Source: Amycolatopsis thermalba (GTDB lineage Bacteria; Actinomycetota; Actinomycetes; Mycobacteriales; Pseudonocardiaceae). Taken from it: DNA of 64,000 nt. The translations under genes were made by a program, and so were the position numbers. Shown here one piece after another: positions 32,101-40,408 of the stretch. The DNA is taken from assembly GCF_003385215.1 (NCBI RefSeq), contig NZ_PQHW01000026.1, positions 1 through 64,000 on the forward strand, given 5' to 3'. The notes below the pieces were generated by a model. The model was not told the origin of the DNA and searched no databases. It was given only the letters and a program-made list of their open reading frames with translations. Numbering within the stretch: the stretch's first letter is position 1; the number at the start of each line of letters is the position of its first letter.

Positions 32101-34656
32101 GACGGCCAGCGGCAGCGGCTCATCGCCACCGTCGCCGACTTCACCGGCCTGGCCGACGCGGTGCGCACGGTCGCCGAGGTCGCGGCGAAGGCCGAGCCGG
32201 GCGCGCTGGTCGCCGACGTCTACCTGACCTGGACCGGCCAGCCGGCCGAGGCCGACCTCATGGCCGCCGAGCTGCGCGAGGTGCTGTCCCGGGTCGCGCT
32301 GCCGGCCGACCTGCGCCGCATCACCACCACGGTCGCCGGGCGCAGCGGCTCGGCGATGCACCACCACTTCACGTTCCGGCCGTCGTCGGCGGGCCTGACC
32401 GAGGAGCGGCTGATCCGCGGCCTGCACCCGCTGATCGGGCAGCGGCTGCAGCTGCGGCGCCTGCAGAACTTCGACCTCACCCGGCTGCCGTCGGCCGACG
32501 AGGACGTCTACCTGCTGCGCTGCGTCGCGCCGAAGAACCCGTCCGACGAGCGGCTCGTCGCGATGGCGCAGGTCCGCGACCTGACCCCGCTGCGCGACGA
32601 CGAGGGCCGCATCCTCGCCCTGCCCGCCGTCGAGGGCGCGCTCGGCGCGTGCCTGGACGCGATCCGCAAGGTGCAGGCCCAGCGCCCGGCCAAGAAGCGG
32701 CTCGACACCAACCGGATCTTCCTCTACGTGTGGCCGCCGAGCGACCTCACGGCCGACGACCTGAACACGGTCGCGCAGCGGGTGGTGCCGTCGACCGCGG
32801 GCGCCGGTGTCGAGGAGGTGCTGTTCCTCGGCCGCCAGCGGGACAAGGAGACCGGTGAGCTGCGGCCGATCGCGGTGCGGGTGACCTACGACGTCGCCAC
32901 CGGGGTGCGGCTGACCATCACCGATCCGCCGACCGAGCTGATCCAGCCGCTGGACGACTACGGCCAGAAGGTGCTGCGGGCGCGGCGCCGCGGCACGGTC
33001 TACCCGTACGAGCTGACCGGCATGCTGGCCGGCGAGGGCGGCTCGTTCACCGAGTACGACCTCGACGACTCCGGCGCGCTGGTGCCGGTCGAGCGCGAGA
33101 AGGGGCTCAACAAGGCCGGGATCGTGGCCGGGGTGGCGACCACGCCGACCGAGCGGTACCCGGAGGGCGTGACCCGCGTGGTGCTGCTCGGCGACCCGAC
33201 GAAGGCGCTCGGCGCGCTGTCCGAACCGGAGTGCGCGCGGGTCATCGCGGCGCTGGACCTGGCGGACCGGCTGGGCGTTCCGGTCGAGTGGTACGCGCTG
33301 TCGGCCGGGGCGCGGATCGCGATGGACTCCGGCACCGAGAACATGGACTGGATCGCCGCGGCCCTGCGCCGGATCGTCCAGTTCACCCAGGACGGTGGCG
33401 AGATCAACATCGTGGTGGCCGGCATCAACGTGGGCGCCCAGCCGTACTGGAACGCCGAGGCCACGATGCTCATGCACACCAAGGGCGTCCTGGTGATGAC
33501 GCCGGACTCGGCGATGGTGCTCACCGGCAAGCAGTCGCTGGACTTCTCCGGGGGCGTGTCGGCCGAGGACAACTTCGGCATCGGTGGCTACGACCGGGTG
33601 ATGGGCCCGAACGGGCAGGCGCAGTACTGGGCGCCGAACCTCGGCGCCGCACACGGCGTGCTGATGTCCCACTACGACCACACGTACGTGCTGCCGGGCG
33701 AGACCGGCCCGCGCCGGGCGGTCACCACCGACCCGGTGGACCGGGACATCTCCGACTACCCGCACGCGATCGTCGGGTCCGACTTCACCACGGTGGGCCA
33801 GATCTTCTCGCGGGAGACCAACCCGGACCGCAAGAAGCCGTTCGACATCCGCACCGTGATGCGCGCCCTGGCCGACCAGGACCACGCGATCCTGGAACGC
33901 TGGGCCGGCATGGCGGACGCGGAGACCGCGGTGGTGCAGGACGTGCACCTCGGCGGCTATCCGGTGTGCCTGCTGGGCATCGAGTCGCGGTCGGTGCCGC
34001 GGCGCGGGTTCCCGCCCACCGACGGACCGGACACCTACACCGCCGGCACGTTGTTCCCGCGCTCGTCGAAGAAGGCGGCGCGCGCGATCAACGCGGCGAG
34101 CGGGAACCGGCCGCTGGTGGTGCTGGCGAACCTGTCCGGGTTCGACGGTTCCCCGGAGTCGATGCGCAAGCTCCAGCTGGAGTACGGCGCGGAGATCGGG
34201 CGGGCGATCGTGAACTTCCGCGGGCCGATCGTGTTCTGCGTCATCTCGCGCTACCACGGCGGGGCGTTCGTGGTGTTCTCGAAGACGCTGAACCCGAACA
34301 TGACGGTGCTGGCCGTGGACGGTTCGTACGCCTCGGTGCTGGGCGGCGCCCCCGCGGCGGCGGTGGTGTTCGCGCAGGAGGTCAACGCCCGCACGGCGAA
34401 CGACCCGCGGGTGACGGAGCTGGAGGCGCGGATCGCGGCGGCGGACAGCGCCTCGCGGGCCGCGCTGGTGACCCAGCTGGCGGACGTCCGGGCGTCGGTG
34501 CGGGCCGAGAAGCTGGGCGAGGTGGCCGCCGAGTTCGACGGGGTGCACTCGATCCAGCGGGCGCAGCGGGTGGGCTCGGTGGACGCCATCATCCGCCCGG
34601 AGGAGCTGCGGCCGCAGATCATCGCCGCCGTGGAGCGCGGACTGGCGCGGAGCTGA
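29173..34656 (+). CDS. single-chain acyl-CoA carboxylase (biotin carboxylase, BCCP and carboxyltransferase)
   Basis: An 1,827-residue multidomain enzyme. Biotin carboxylase occupies about residues 1-450 (opening VAIVNRGEAAMRL; ATP-grasp loop KATAGGGGRGIRV). The biotin carrier domain holds LESMKMET with biotinyl-lysine 621. A long central helical region (about 700-1230) resembles that of eukaryotic acetyl-CoA carboxylase, and the carboxyltransferase domain fills about 1250-1800 (GGSFTEYDLDDSG, DFSGGVSAEDNFGIGGYD). It carboxylates an acyl-CoA using biotin, ATP and bicarbonate. The GTG at 29173 is chosen because BC similarity starts there; the frame is open to 28732. Substrate length is unknown. 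Confidence 0.9.
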   Translation: MFSRVAIVNRGEAAMRLIHAVGELNAEGGPRIETVALYTDADRNATFVREADIAYNLGPAANRPYLDLAVLERALIETKADAAWVGWGFVAEDPAFAELCEKIGVTFIGPNPDAMRKLGDKIGAKLIAEEVGVPVAPWSRGPVEDLDAALRSAERIGYPLMLKATAGGGGRGIRVINNADELRDAYERTSQEAARAFGSGVVFLERLVTGARHVEVQVIADGQGTAWALGVRDCSVQRRNQKIIEESSSPLLAPDQVAELKASAERLAVAVGYRGAATVEFLYHPVEKLFAFLEVNTRLQVEHPITEATTGMDLVKAQLHVASGGKLEGTPPAELGHAIEARLNAENLRRDFAPAPGRIALLDLPAGPGIRVDTGVSEGDTIPADFDSMIAKIIAYGRDRDEALSRLRRAMRETTVLIEGGTTNKSFVLDLLDQPEVIDASADTGWIDRVRAQGRLVSHAHSGIALAAAAIEAYQDEKQVELQRLLSTAHGGRPQVQHEVGRPIDLKLRGATYRLTVAETGPGRYRIGFVTGDDVETVDAELERYDEHTGQIHVNGRRFRLVTGTHGPIHLVEVDGVTHRISRDEGGVVRSPAPALVVATPLAVGDEVEAGAPVLVLESMKMETVLRAPFKALLKESMVSVGSQVETGAALLRLEPLAEDADAAPETAGVDLDLPSEPDGLTAVQRAERGMNDLRSMLLGFDVDPRDGGRTLAGYLAARSELRYRGLAAEAELLEIFADLSELSRNKPDGEETKAETRVHSPREHFHTYLQSLDAERAGLSETFQGRLTRVLSHYGVEGLDRTPELEEAVFRIFLAQQRAASDVAVITALLQQWLTEAPPDNGSRQTVGQALEHLIRATQLRFPVVGDLARSVVFRWFAQPLLRRTRAEVYTKVRRHLGYLDANPEAPDREQRIAEMVASPEPLVRLLGQRIGRPGLDPGPLLEVLSRRYYREHGLEGVETGTAGGHAFVTAGYDLDGQRQRLIATVADFTGLADAVRTVAEVAAKAEPGALVADVYLTWTGQPAEADLMAAELREVLSRVALPADLRRITTTVAGRSGSAMHHHFTFRPSSAGLTEERLIRGLHPLIGQRLQLRRLQNFDLTRLPSADEDVYLLRCVAPKNPSDERLVAMAQVRDLTPLRDDEGRILALPAVEGALGACLDAIRKVQAQRPAKKRLDTNRIFLYVWPPSDLTADDLNTVAQRVVPSTAGAGVEEVLFLGRQRDKETGELRPIAVRVTYDVATGVRLTITDPPTELIQPLDDYGQKVLRARRRGTVYPYELTGMLAGEGGSFTEYDLDDSGALVPVEREKGLNKAGIVAGVATTPTERYPEGVTRVVLLGDPTKALGALSEPECARVIAALDLADRLGVPVEWYALSAGARIAMDSGTENMDWIAAALRRIVQFTQDGGEINIVVAGINVGAQPYWNAEATMLMHTKGVLVMTPDSAMVLTGKQSLDFSGGVSAEDNFGIGGYDRVMGPNGQAQYWAPNLGAAHGVLMSHYDHTYVLPGETGPRRAVTTDPVDRDISDYPHAIVGSDFTTVGQIFSRETNPDRKKPFDIRTVMRALADQDHAILERWAGMADAETAVVQDVHLGGYPVCLLGIESRSVPRRGFPPTDGPDTYTAGTLFPRSSKKAARAINAASGNRPLVVLANLSGFDGSPESMRKLQLEYGAEIGRAIVNFRGPIVFCVISRYHGGAFVVFSKTLNPNMTVLAVDGSYASVLGGAPAAAVVFAQEVNARTANDPRVTELEARIAAADSASRAALVTQLADVRASVRAEKLGEVAAEFDGVHSIQRAQRVGSVDAIIRPEELRPQIIAAVERGLARS

Positions 34657-34663
34657 CGGCGAC

Positions 34664-34691
34664 GGGCCGCTGCCTCGCGGGGCAGCGGCCC
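34664..34691 (+). terminator. terminator hairpin after the carboxylase
   Basis: GGGCCGCTGCC (34664-34674) pairs perfectly with GGCAGCGGCCC (34681-34691) over 11 bp with a six-base loop, eight bases after the carboxylase stop. No T-run follows. Confidence 0.65.
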
Positions 34692-34744
34692 GCTCGCCAG
34701 GCCCTGATGTGCCCCGGACTACTGGCCGTTGGGGCCGGCGCGAG

Positions 34745-34772
34745 GGGCGCCCGGGTTCCGGCCCGGGCGCCC
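34745..34772 (-). terminator. terminator hairpin after the EphD-like gene
   Basis: GGGCGCCCGGG (34745-34755) and CCCGGGCGCCC (34762-34772) form an 11-bp perfect stem touching the minus-strand stop codon at 34774. With 34664-34691 it makes a paired convergent terminator. Confidence 0.6.
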
Positions 34773-34773
34773 G

Positions 34774-35997
34774 TCAGACTCCCGCGTGGCGGTTCCGCGC
34801 CACCGCGCGGAGGACCCGCTGGGCGGCCCGGTCCGGGGAGCCGTCCCCGGCCAGGACCACTCCCAGCCCCGGGAACTTCTTCCGCAGGCGGGCGGCCTCG
34901 GCGGGGTCGTGCAGCACCAGGCAGCCGCCCTCGCCCCGGTCGGCCATCCGCCGGGCGTACTCGGCGGCGGACCCCTGGCTGTCGACGGCCACGTCGGGCA
35001 CCTCGGTCCCGTCGCGGCGCACCTCCGCCCCGGCGGCCGCGAACGCCGCCGAGACGGCCCCGGCGAAGCGGCTCGCCCCGGTGACCAGCACCGAATACCC
35101 CTCGAATCCGGCGGACCGCGCCCGCCGCAGCGACCGGCTCTCCGGCGCGCCCTCGGCGAACTCGACCAGCTCGGCCGCGCACCGCGCGATCACGTCCGGC
35201 CGCTCCCGCGGGATCCAGTGCCCGCCGGGCAACCGCCGCACCCACAGCCGCGGCGCCCACCGCGCCACGTCGGTCTGCAGCGCGGGCGTCACGTACGGAT
35301 CACCCAGCGGCGCGAGCACCTGCACCGGCACCTCGGCGGGCCGCGGCCGCGGGCGCGACAACCGGACGCCGACGTTGGCCCGGTACAGCTCCAGCCCGTG
35401 CACGGCGTCCGCCACCGCCGGACGGCCCGCCGCACTGCCCGAAAGCCGCCGCAGCACCCAGCGGCCCACCCCGGACCGCCAGCTCAGCTCGGGAACCAGC
35501 GGGATCTGGAAGAACACGATGTAGGCCGAGTGCACCAGCTGCCGCAGCGCGGGCCCCCACCCCGACGGCCGCCGCAACCGGGCGCGGACCCAGTGCCCGA
35601 CGTGGTCCAGCGAGGGCCCGGAGATCGAGGTGAACGACGCGATCCGCCCGCGCAGCCGGTCCCCGGTCACCGCGTGCCAGCTTTGGATCGACCCCCAGTC
35701 GTGCGCGACGAGGTGCGCCGGGCGGTCCGGGCTGACCTCGTCGAGCACGGCGGCCAGGTCCTCGGCCAGCCGGTCGAGCGCGTAGGCCGCGCGCCGCGAC
35801 GGGCGATCCGACTCGCCCGCGCCCCGGACGTCGTAGGTGACCACGTGGAACCGCGGTTCGAGCCGGGCCACCACGCCGTCCCACACGGAACGGTCGTCGG
35901 GGTAGCCGTGCACGCACACCACGGTCGGCGCCGCCGGATCGCCGGCCTCCGCGACCGCGATCCGGGTGCCGTCCCGGGACACCACTCGCCGGACCAC
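34774..35997 (-). CDS. EphD-like alpha/beta hydrolase with shortened SDR domain
   Basis: A 407-residue protein. Residues 1-290 are an epoxide-hydrolase-type alpha/beta hydrolase: VVCVHGYPDDRSVWDGV (oxyanion loop), nucleophile Asp in VAHDWGSIQSW (about residue 98) and His in LPGGHWIPRERPD. Residues 300-405 start like an SDR (YSVLVTGASRFAGAVSAAF) but end after about 105 residues, without the YxxxK active site. Mycobacterial EphD has a full SDR half and is near 590 residues. The GTG follows a strong GGAGGAGG. Confidence 0.75.
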   Translation of the reverse strand: MVRRVVSRDGTRIAVAEAGDPAAPTVVCVHGYPDDRSVWDGVVARLEPRFHVVTYDVRGAGESDRPSRRAAYALDRLAEDLAAVLDEVSPDRPAHLVAHDWGSIQSWHAVTGDRLRGRIASFTSISGPSLDHVGHWVRARLRRPSGWGPALRQLVHSAYIVFFQIPLVPELSWRSGVGRWVLRRLSGSAAGRPAVADAVHGLELYRANVGVRLSRPRPRPAEVPVQVLAPLGDPYVTPALQTDVARWAPRLWVRRLPGGHWIPRERPDVIARCAAELVEFAEGAPESRSLRRARSAGFEGYSVLVTGASRFAGAVSAAFAAAGAEVRRDGTEVPDVAVDSQGSAAEYARRMADRGEGGCLVLHDPAEAARLRKKFPGLGVVLAGDGSPDRAAQRVLRAVARNRHAGV

Positions 35998-36026
35998 GCC
36001 GCCTCCTCCCTGAAGCCATTACCCGA

Positions 36027-36039
36027 AGTAACAGTTACT
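36027..36039. promoter_or_regulatory. 13-bp palindrome upstream of the EphD-like gene
   Basis: AGTAAC-A-GTTACT is a perfect palindrome 30 bases upstream of the minus-strand start at 35997. It is of a size seen for TetR-type operators. No TetR gene is adjacent, so the binder would act in trans. The rest of the 36000-36344 gap shows no gene. Confidence 0.45.
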
Positions 36040-36344
36040 GCGATGAGCATCGGCGGCCGGGGAGGTGTTGTCAACCTCCGGAACCTGGTCCAGTCCACAC
36101 CCGTGAGTGACGCACCAACGATGGATGCCCTGCGCCACAACGAATTTCACCGCGCCCGCCGTGACGGATCGGTTTCGCGGGGCCGACCAGCGGGAGTTCG
36201 GCTGTCGCGCCGACACGCCGTGATCGCAACGTGTCCTGCGTCACATCTACCTGCCGGATTTGCCCCGGCGGTCCCGGGCACCCGGTCCGCGGAGCCGGTC
36301 AGGTTCCGGTCCGGAATCCGTTGATACGAAGGGAATTCAGAACA

Positions 36345-36779
36345 ATGAACGTTCGTCGCTTCGCGATCGCCAGCCTGCTGGCCATCCCGCTGTCGTTCGG
36401 TGCCGCGGGCATCGCGTCGGCTGACAGCTACGGGGCCTACGGTGAGTCCAGCGCGTCCGCCGGGGCGCACGGCGCCGCGATCAGCAACACCGGCGCGGTC
36501 GCGGGCCACGATGACGGCTACGACCACGACGGCTGGGGCCACGGCCACCACGGCTACGCCGCCTACCACGACTCCAGTCTGTCGGCCGGCCCGGACGGCG
36601 CGGGCGGCGAGTACACCGTCGCCGGCACCAACGGCCACCACGCCTGGTACGCCGATGGCTGCTTCTGGGCGGGCCCGAATGGTGCGCACGCGAGTGAGAC
36701 CCACGCGGTCGCGGGGCACGACCACCACGGCCACGACTGGGACGATGAAGAGGACGAGGACGAGGGCTACGACGACTGA
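36345..36779 (+). CDS. secreted Asp/His-rich small protein of unknown function
   Basis: A 144-residue exported protein. A signal peptide (about residues 1-27) ends GIASA before DSYGAYGESS. The mature part is rich in Gly, His and Asp, with clusters HDDGYDHDGWGHGHHGY (about 55), NGHHAWYADGCFW and HDHHGHDWDDEEDEDE near the acidic C-terminus. I do not recognise a family. The composition suggests divalent metal or calcium binding outside the cell (inference). Two strong terminators follow. Confidence 0.75.
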   Translation: MNVRRFAIASLLAIPLSFGAAGIASADSYGAYGESSASAGAHGAAISNTGAVAGHDDGYDHDGWGHGHHGYAAYHDSSLSAGPDGAGGEYTVAGTNGHHAWYADGCFWAGPNGAHASETHAVAGHDHHGHDWDDEEDEDEGYDD

Positions 36780-36800
36780 CGCCGGCCGCCTCTCTCCCTG

Positions 36801-36835
36801 ACGGTGACCCCCAGCTCCGGCCGGGGGTCACCGTT
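36801..36835 (+). terminator. terminator after the His-rich protein gene
   Basis: ACGGTGACCCCC (36801-36812) pairs perfectly with GGGGGTCACCGT (36823-36834), followed by TTT. It lies 22 bases after the stop codon. Confidence 0.7.
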
Positions 36836-36865
36836 TCCCGGTGCCGGGGTTGCGGCTGTTGGGCA

Positions 36866-36902
36866 CCCCGGCCAGTGGCGTCTTCCGGCTGGGGCGTTTT
36901 TT
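36866..36902 (+). terminator. second, U-tract terminator
   Basis: CCCCGGCC (36866-36873) pairs with GGCTGGGG (36887-36894) with one G-U, followed by CG and six T residues (36897-36902). It backs up the first terminator before the convergent two-component genes. Confidence 0.7.
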
Positions 36903-36936
36903 GTGGCCGGGCTCCGGCGTGCCCCGTCGGCTGGGG

Positions 36937-37584
36937 TCATCGTTTCCCGGTGTCCGGTGTCAGGTCGTGGCGCACCGCCAGGATCGCCAGGTGCACGCGG
37001 CTCGGGCTGCCGGTCTTGTCCATCAGGTTCGCCACGTGCGTCTTGACCGTCGTGACCCCGACGTGCATCCGCGCCGCGATGTCCGCATTGGACAGTCCCA
37101 TCCCGACCAGCCCCAGGACCTCCCGTTCGCGCGGGGTCAGCGGCAGCTCGGGGCGCGGCGCCCGGGACCGCACCGCCTGCCCGACCAGCCGCCGCAGGAC
37201 GTCGTCGCTGAACGGGCTGCCGCCCGCCGCCGCCCGGCGGATCCCGTCGAGCAGCTCGGCGGGCGTGGCGTCCTTCGCGAGGAACCCGCACGCGCCCGCC
37301 GCCAGCGCCGGGTACAGGTGCTCGTCGTCGTCGAAGGTCGTCAGCACCACGATCCGCGTCGCCGGCCGCTCGCCGAGGATCGTCTTCGTCGCGGCGATCC
37401 CGTCCACGCCCGGCATCCGCAGGTCCATCAGCACCACGTCGGGCTTCACCCGGCCGGCCAGCCGCACCGCCTCACCGCCGTGCGGCGCCTCCCCGACGAC
37501 CTCGATGTCGGGAGTGGACTCGCACAGCATGCGCAGACCGGCGCGGACGAGCTGCTGGTCGTCGACGAGCAGGGTGCGGATCAC
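36937..37584 (-). CDS. NarL/LuxR-type response regulator
   Basis: A 215-residue regulator. The receiver domain has the acidic pair DDQQ at residues 8-9, phospho-acceptor Asp in VVLMDLRMPGVDG (about 54), Thr in LTTFDDDEH and Lys in GFLAKDATP. The C-terminal LuxR helix-turn-helix reads LTPREREVLGLVGMGLSN and VGVTTVKTHVANLM. Its GTG overlaps the kinase stop by four bases. It forms a two-component pair with the upstream kinase; targets are unknown. Confidence 0.93.
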   Translation of the reverse strand: MIRTLLVDDQQLVRAGLRMLCESTPDIEVVGEAPHGGEAVRLAGRVKPDVVLMDLRMPGVDGIAATKTILGERPATRIVVLTTFDDDEHLYPALAAGACGFLAKDATPAELLDGIRRAAAGGSPFSDDVLRRLVGQAVRSRAPRPELPLTPREREVLGLVGMGLSNADIAARMHVGVTTVKTHVANLMDKTGSPSRVHLAILAVRHDLTPDTGKR

Positions 37585-38762
37585 GGGCCCTCCGGGGATG
37601 CCTGGGCGGACGTCTCCGCCGGGATCGACGCCCGCACCCGCCAGCCGTCGCCGTGCGGGCCGGCCTCCAGGGAACCGCCGACCAGGTCGACGCGCTCCCG
37701 CAGGCCGACCAGGCCGAAGCCGGGCTCACCACCGCCGTCCCGCGCGCCGCCGGTGTCGGTGACCTCGACCAGCACCTGCCCGCCGCCCGAGTCCACCCGC
37801 ACGCACGCCCGCGCGCCCGGCCCGGCGTGCTTGGCCACGTTCGTCAGGCTCTCCTGCACCAGCCGCAGCACCGCCAGGCCGCGCAGCGAGTCCAGCGCCG
37901 CGATGCCCGGGTCGACGCGGCAGTCGATCGCCAGCCCGGCCCGCCTGCTGCGCTCGATCACCGACTCGACCGCGGCCGGCAGCGACGCCGTCTCGATGAG
38001 CACCCCGTGGTCGCGCACGCTCGCCGGATCGCGCAGCGCGGACACCAGCTCCCGCAGGTCGGACAGCGTCCGGGTGGCCGAGGCGTGCACGTCGTCGAGC
38101 ACCTCGCCGACCCGCGGGTCCAGGTCCGGCACCACGGCCCGCGCCACCCCCACCCGCAGCGCCATCGACGCGACGTGGTGGGCGACCAGGTCGTGCAGTT
38201 CGCGAGCGATCTCGGTGCGCTCGGTCAGCCGGGCGCCGCGCGCGGCCAGTTCGCGGCGCGCTTCGGCCTCGGTGGCCCGCGCGATGTCCCGCGCCACCGC
38301 GCGCACCCCGGCCCGCAGGTAGGCGCCGAGCAGCAGCGGCCCGCCGACGACGGTGAGCACGCGGTAGCCGACGGCGAGCACGCCGGTGAGCACGTGGTCG
38401 TAGGTGCCGAGCACGAAGTACACGGCGGTGACCGCGCCCGCGCCGAGCAGGGCGGTGCGCATCGGGCGGCGGATGGCCAGCTCGAACAGCGCCACGCCGG
38501 CCAGGACCTTGACCGCGACCGGGGTCGCGTCCGCCCACTGGTGCGCGGCCAGGATGAGCAGCGCCTCCGCGACGGTGACCGCCAGCGGCCACACCCCGCC
38601 CGCGAGGAACACCCCCGCCGCGGCGAACACGACCGCCCAGTCCGCGGCCGTCGGCTCGGGCCCCTGCACCAGCAGCAGATACCCCGGGCCGACCACCAGC
38701 GGCACCAGGCGCGCGGGCCCGAACCGGTCACCCACCGCCCGCCCCACCCACGCCAGCACCAC
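37581..38762 (-). CDS. sensor histidine kinase (HisKA_3, NarX/DesK type)
   Basis: A 393-residue membrane kinase. Four or five hydrophobic segments lie in residues 15-155, with no large extracellular loop, so it senses within the membrane. The H-box ARELHDLVAHHVASMALRVG (about residue 187) carries the phospho-His; the C-terminal HATPase has LVQESLTNVAKHAGPGA (N-box) and GFGLVGLRERV (G-box). It starts at a GTG. Signal not known. Confidence 0.92.
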   Translation of the reverse strand: MVLAWVGRAVGDRFGPARLVPLVVGPGYLLLVQGPEPTAADWAVVFAAAGVFLAGGVWPLAVTVAEALLILAAHQWADATPVAVKVLAGVALFELAIRRPMRTALLGAGAVTAVYFVLGTYDHVLTGVLAVGYRVLTVVGGPLLLGAYLRAGVRAVARDIARATEAEARRELAARGARLTERTEIARELHDLVAHHVASMALRVGVARAVVPDLDPRVGEVLDDVHASATRTLSDLRELVSALRDPASVRDHGVLIETASLPAAVESVIERSRRAGLAIDCRVDPGIAALDSLRGLAVLRLVQESLTNVAKHAGPGARACVRVDSGGGQVLVEVTDTGGARDGGGEPGFGLVGLRERVDLVGGSLEAGPHGDGWRVRASIPAETSAQASPEGP

Positions 38763-38872
38763 ACGACGACACTATCCGGCCGCGACGCCGGGCGGCTCCT
38801 CCGCAGGAACGAGATGCTCCAGCCGGGGCAGGGCTTTCCACCGGTTCGCCAAGGGGCCGGGCCGGGGAAAGA

Positions 38873-39169
38873 TCAACCCCCGGCCATCGCGCCCATCACC
38901 AGGAACGGTTCGGTTCCCGCGACCACCGGTGCGGGCAGCGGGGCGTCCGGCTCCTCGTGCGACAGGTCCTGCTCGCAGGCGAAGAACCGGACGAACGCCC
39001 GCCGCTTGCCGGTGCCGTGCTCGCGGATCGTGCCGCGCAGCATCGGGTACCGCTCCTCGAGCGCGTCCAGCACCGCGCGCTGGGTGACGGTGCCGTCCAG
39101 GTCGAGCTCGACCTCGCCGTCGATGTGGGCGATCGTGCGCAGGTGCGCGGGCAGGTGAACGCGGATCAT
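38873..39169 (-). CDS. MoaD/ThiS-like ubiquitin-fold protein
   Basis: A 98-residue beta-grasp protein ending in GAMAGG, the C-terminal Gly-Gly needed for adenylation and sulfur transfer in MoaD/ThiS proteins. It has the family pattern [20 protein letters not shown] and the [18 protein letters not shown] stretch. Its ATG overlaps the stop of the BNR-repeat gene (ATGA), so the two are made together. A sulfur carrier role is family knowledge; its E1 partner is not in the window. Confidence 0.85.
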   Translation of the reverse strand: MIRVHLPAHLRTIAHIDGEVELDLDGTVTQRAVLDALEERYPMLRGTIREHGTGKRRAFVRFFACEQDLSHEEPDAPLPAPVVAGTEPFLVMGAMAGG

Positions 39170-40281
39170 GGCAGCGTCTGGACCTCCACCGAGAGGACCG
39201 CGGGCAGGTCACGCACGATCGGCGCCCAGGTGTCCCCGGAGTCGGCCGACGCGTAGACCTGGCCGCCGGTCGTGCCGAAGTAGATCCCGCACGACTCCAG
39301 CGAATCCACGGCCATCGCGTCGCGCAGCACGTTCACGTAGCAGTTCTCCTGCGGCAGCCCCGCGGTCAGCGGCTCCCACTCGTTGCCGCCGCCGCGGCTG
39401 CGGTACACGCGCAGCCGCCCGTCCGGCGGGAAGTGGTGCTCGTCGCTCTTGATCGGCACCACGTACACCGTGTCCGGCTCGTGGGCGTGCACGTCGATGA
39501 CGAACCCGAAGTCCGTGGGCAGGTCCCCGCTGATCTCGTACCAGTTGTCGCCGCCGTCGTCGCTGCGCATCACGTCCCAGTGCTTCTGCATGAACAGCAC
39601 GTCGGGCCGCTGCGGGTGGCGCGCGATGTGGTGCACGCAGTGCCCGACCTCGGCGTCCGGATCGGGGATCTGACCCGACTGCAGGCCGTGGTTGATCGCC
39701 TGCCAGGTCTTGCCGCCGTCCTCGGTGCGGAACGCCCCGGCCGCGGAGATGGCGATGACCAGGCGGTTGGCGTCACGCGGGTCCTGGATGATCGTGTGCA
39801 GGCACAGCCCGCCCGCGCCCGGCTGCCAGTTCGGGCCGGAGCCGTGCCCGCGCAGGCCCGGCAGCTCCTGCCAGGTCGCGCCCGCGTCGTTCGAGCGGAA
39901 CAGCGCCGCGTCCTCGACCCCGGCGTAGATCAGGTCCGGGTCGGTCAGCGACGGTTCGAGGTGCCACACGCGCGCGAACTCCCACGGGTGCGGGGTGCCG
40001 TCGTACCACTGGTGGGTGCCCGGGACGCCCTCGTAGGCGAACTCGTTGCCCACCGGCCGCCACGTCTTCCCGCCGTCGTCGGAGCGCTGGATCAGCTGGC
40101 CGAACCAGCTGGTGGACTGCGCGGCGAAGATCCGGTCCGGGTCGGCGGGGGAGCCCTTGACGTGGTAGATCTCCCAGCCCGGGAAGTGCGGTCCGCTGAC
40201 CTCCCAGTCGGCGCGCCGTTCGTCGGATGTCAGGACGAACGCACCCTTGCGTGTGCCGACCAGCACGCGAACCCCGCTCAT
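39166..40281 (-). CDS. WD40/YVTN/BNR-like repeat (sialidase-fold) protein
   Basis: A 371-residue beta-propeller protein without a signal peptide. Asp-box repeats SxDxGxTW occur several times: [44 protein letters not shown] and [11 protein letters not shown]. The fold is that of exo-alpha-sialidases and photosystem assembly factors, but catalytic sialidase residues are not evident. It is translationally coupled to the MoaD-like gene. The biochemical role is unknown; a scaffold or glycan-binding role is a guess. Confidence 0.82.
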   Translation of the reverse strand: MSGVRVLVGTRKGAFVLTSDERRADWEVSGPHFPGWEIYHVKGSPADPDRIFAAQSTSWFGQLIQRSDDGGKTWRPVGNEFAYEGVPGTHQWYDGTPHPWEFARVWHLEPSLTDPDLIYAGVEDAALFRSNDAGATWQELPGLRGHGSGPNWQPGAGGLCLHTIIQDPRDANRLVIAISAAGAFRTEDGGKTWQAINHGLQSGQIPDPDAEVGHCVHHIARHPQRPDVLFMQKHWDVMRSDDGGDNWYEISGDLPTDFGFVIDVHAHEPDTVYVVPIKSDEHHFPPDGRLRVYRSRGGGNEWEPLTAGLPQENCYVNVLRDAMAVDSLESCGIYFGTTGGQVYASADSGDTWAPIVRDLPAVLSVEVQTLP

Positions 40282-40408
40282 CGCCGCTCCTTCCCGTGTG
40301 TGTGGTTAGACCGTAGGGAGCGGCGGGGCGCCGCGTCTTCTCCAATCTTGCGGTTTGCGGGCGGGGCCCCGGGTACCCGCCCGGGAAGCGCATCGGAAGG
40401 AGCAGGCC

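Noticed and set aside
29089-34548. A 1,819-codon open frame on the minus strand opposite the carboxylase
   Set aside because: It mirrors a strongly coding GC-rich gene, has no recognisable domain, and is low-complexity His/Arg/Gly/Val sequence typical of antisense frames in such DNA.
36147-36734. Minus-strand frame opposite the His-rich protein
   Set aside because: Val/Arg/Ala repeats without a domain or ribosome site; the plus-strand gene has a signal peptide and terminators.
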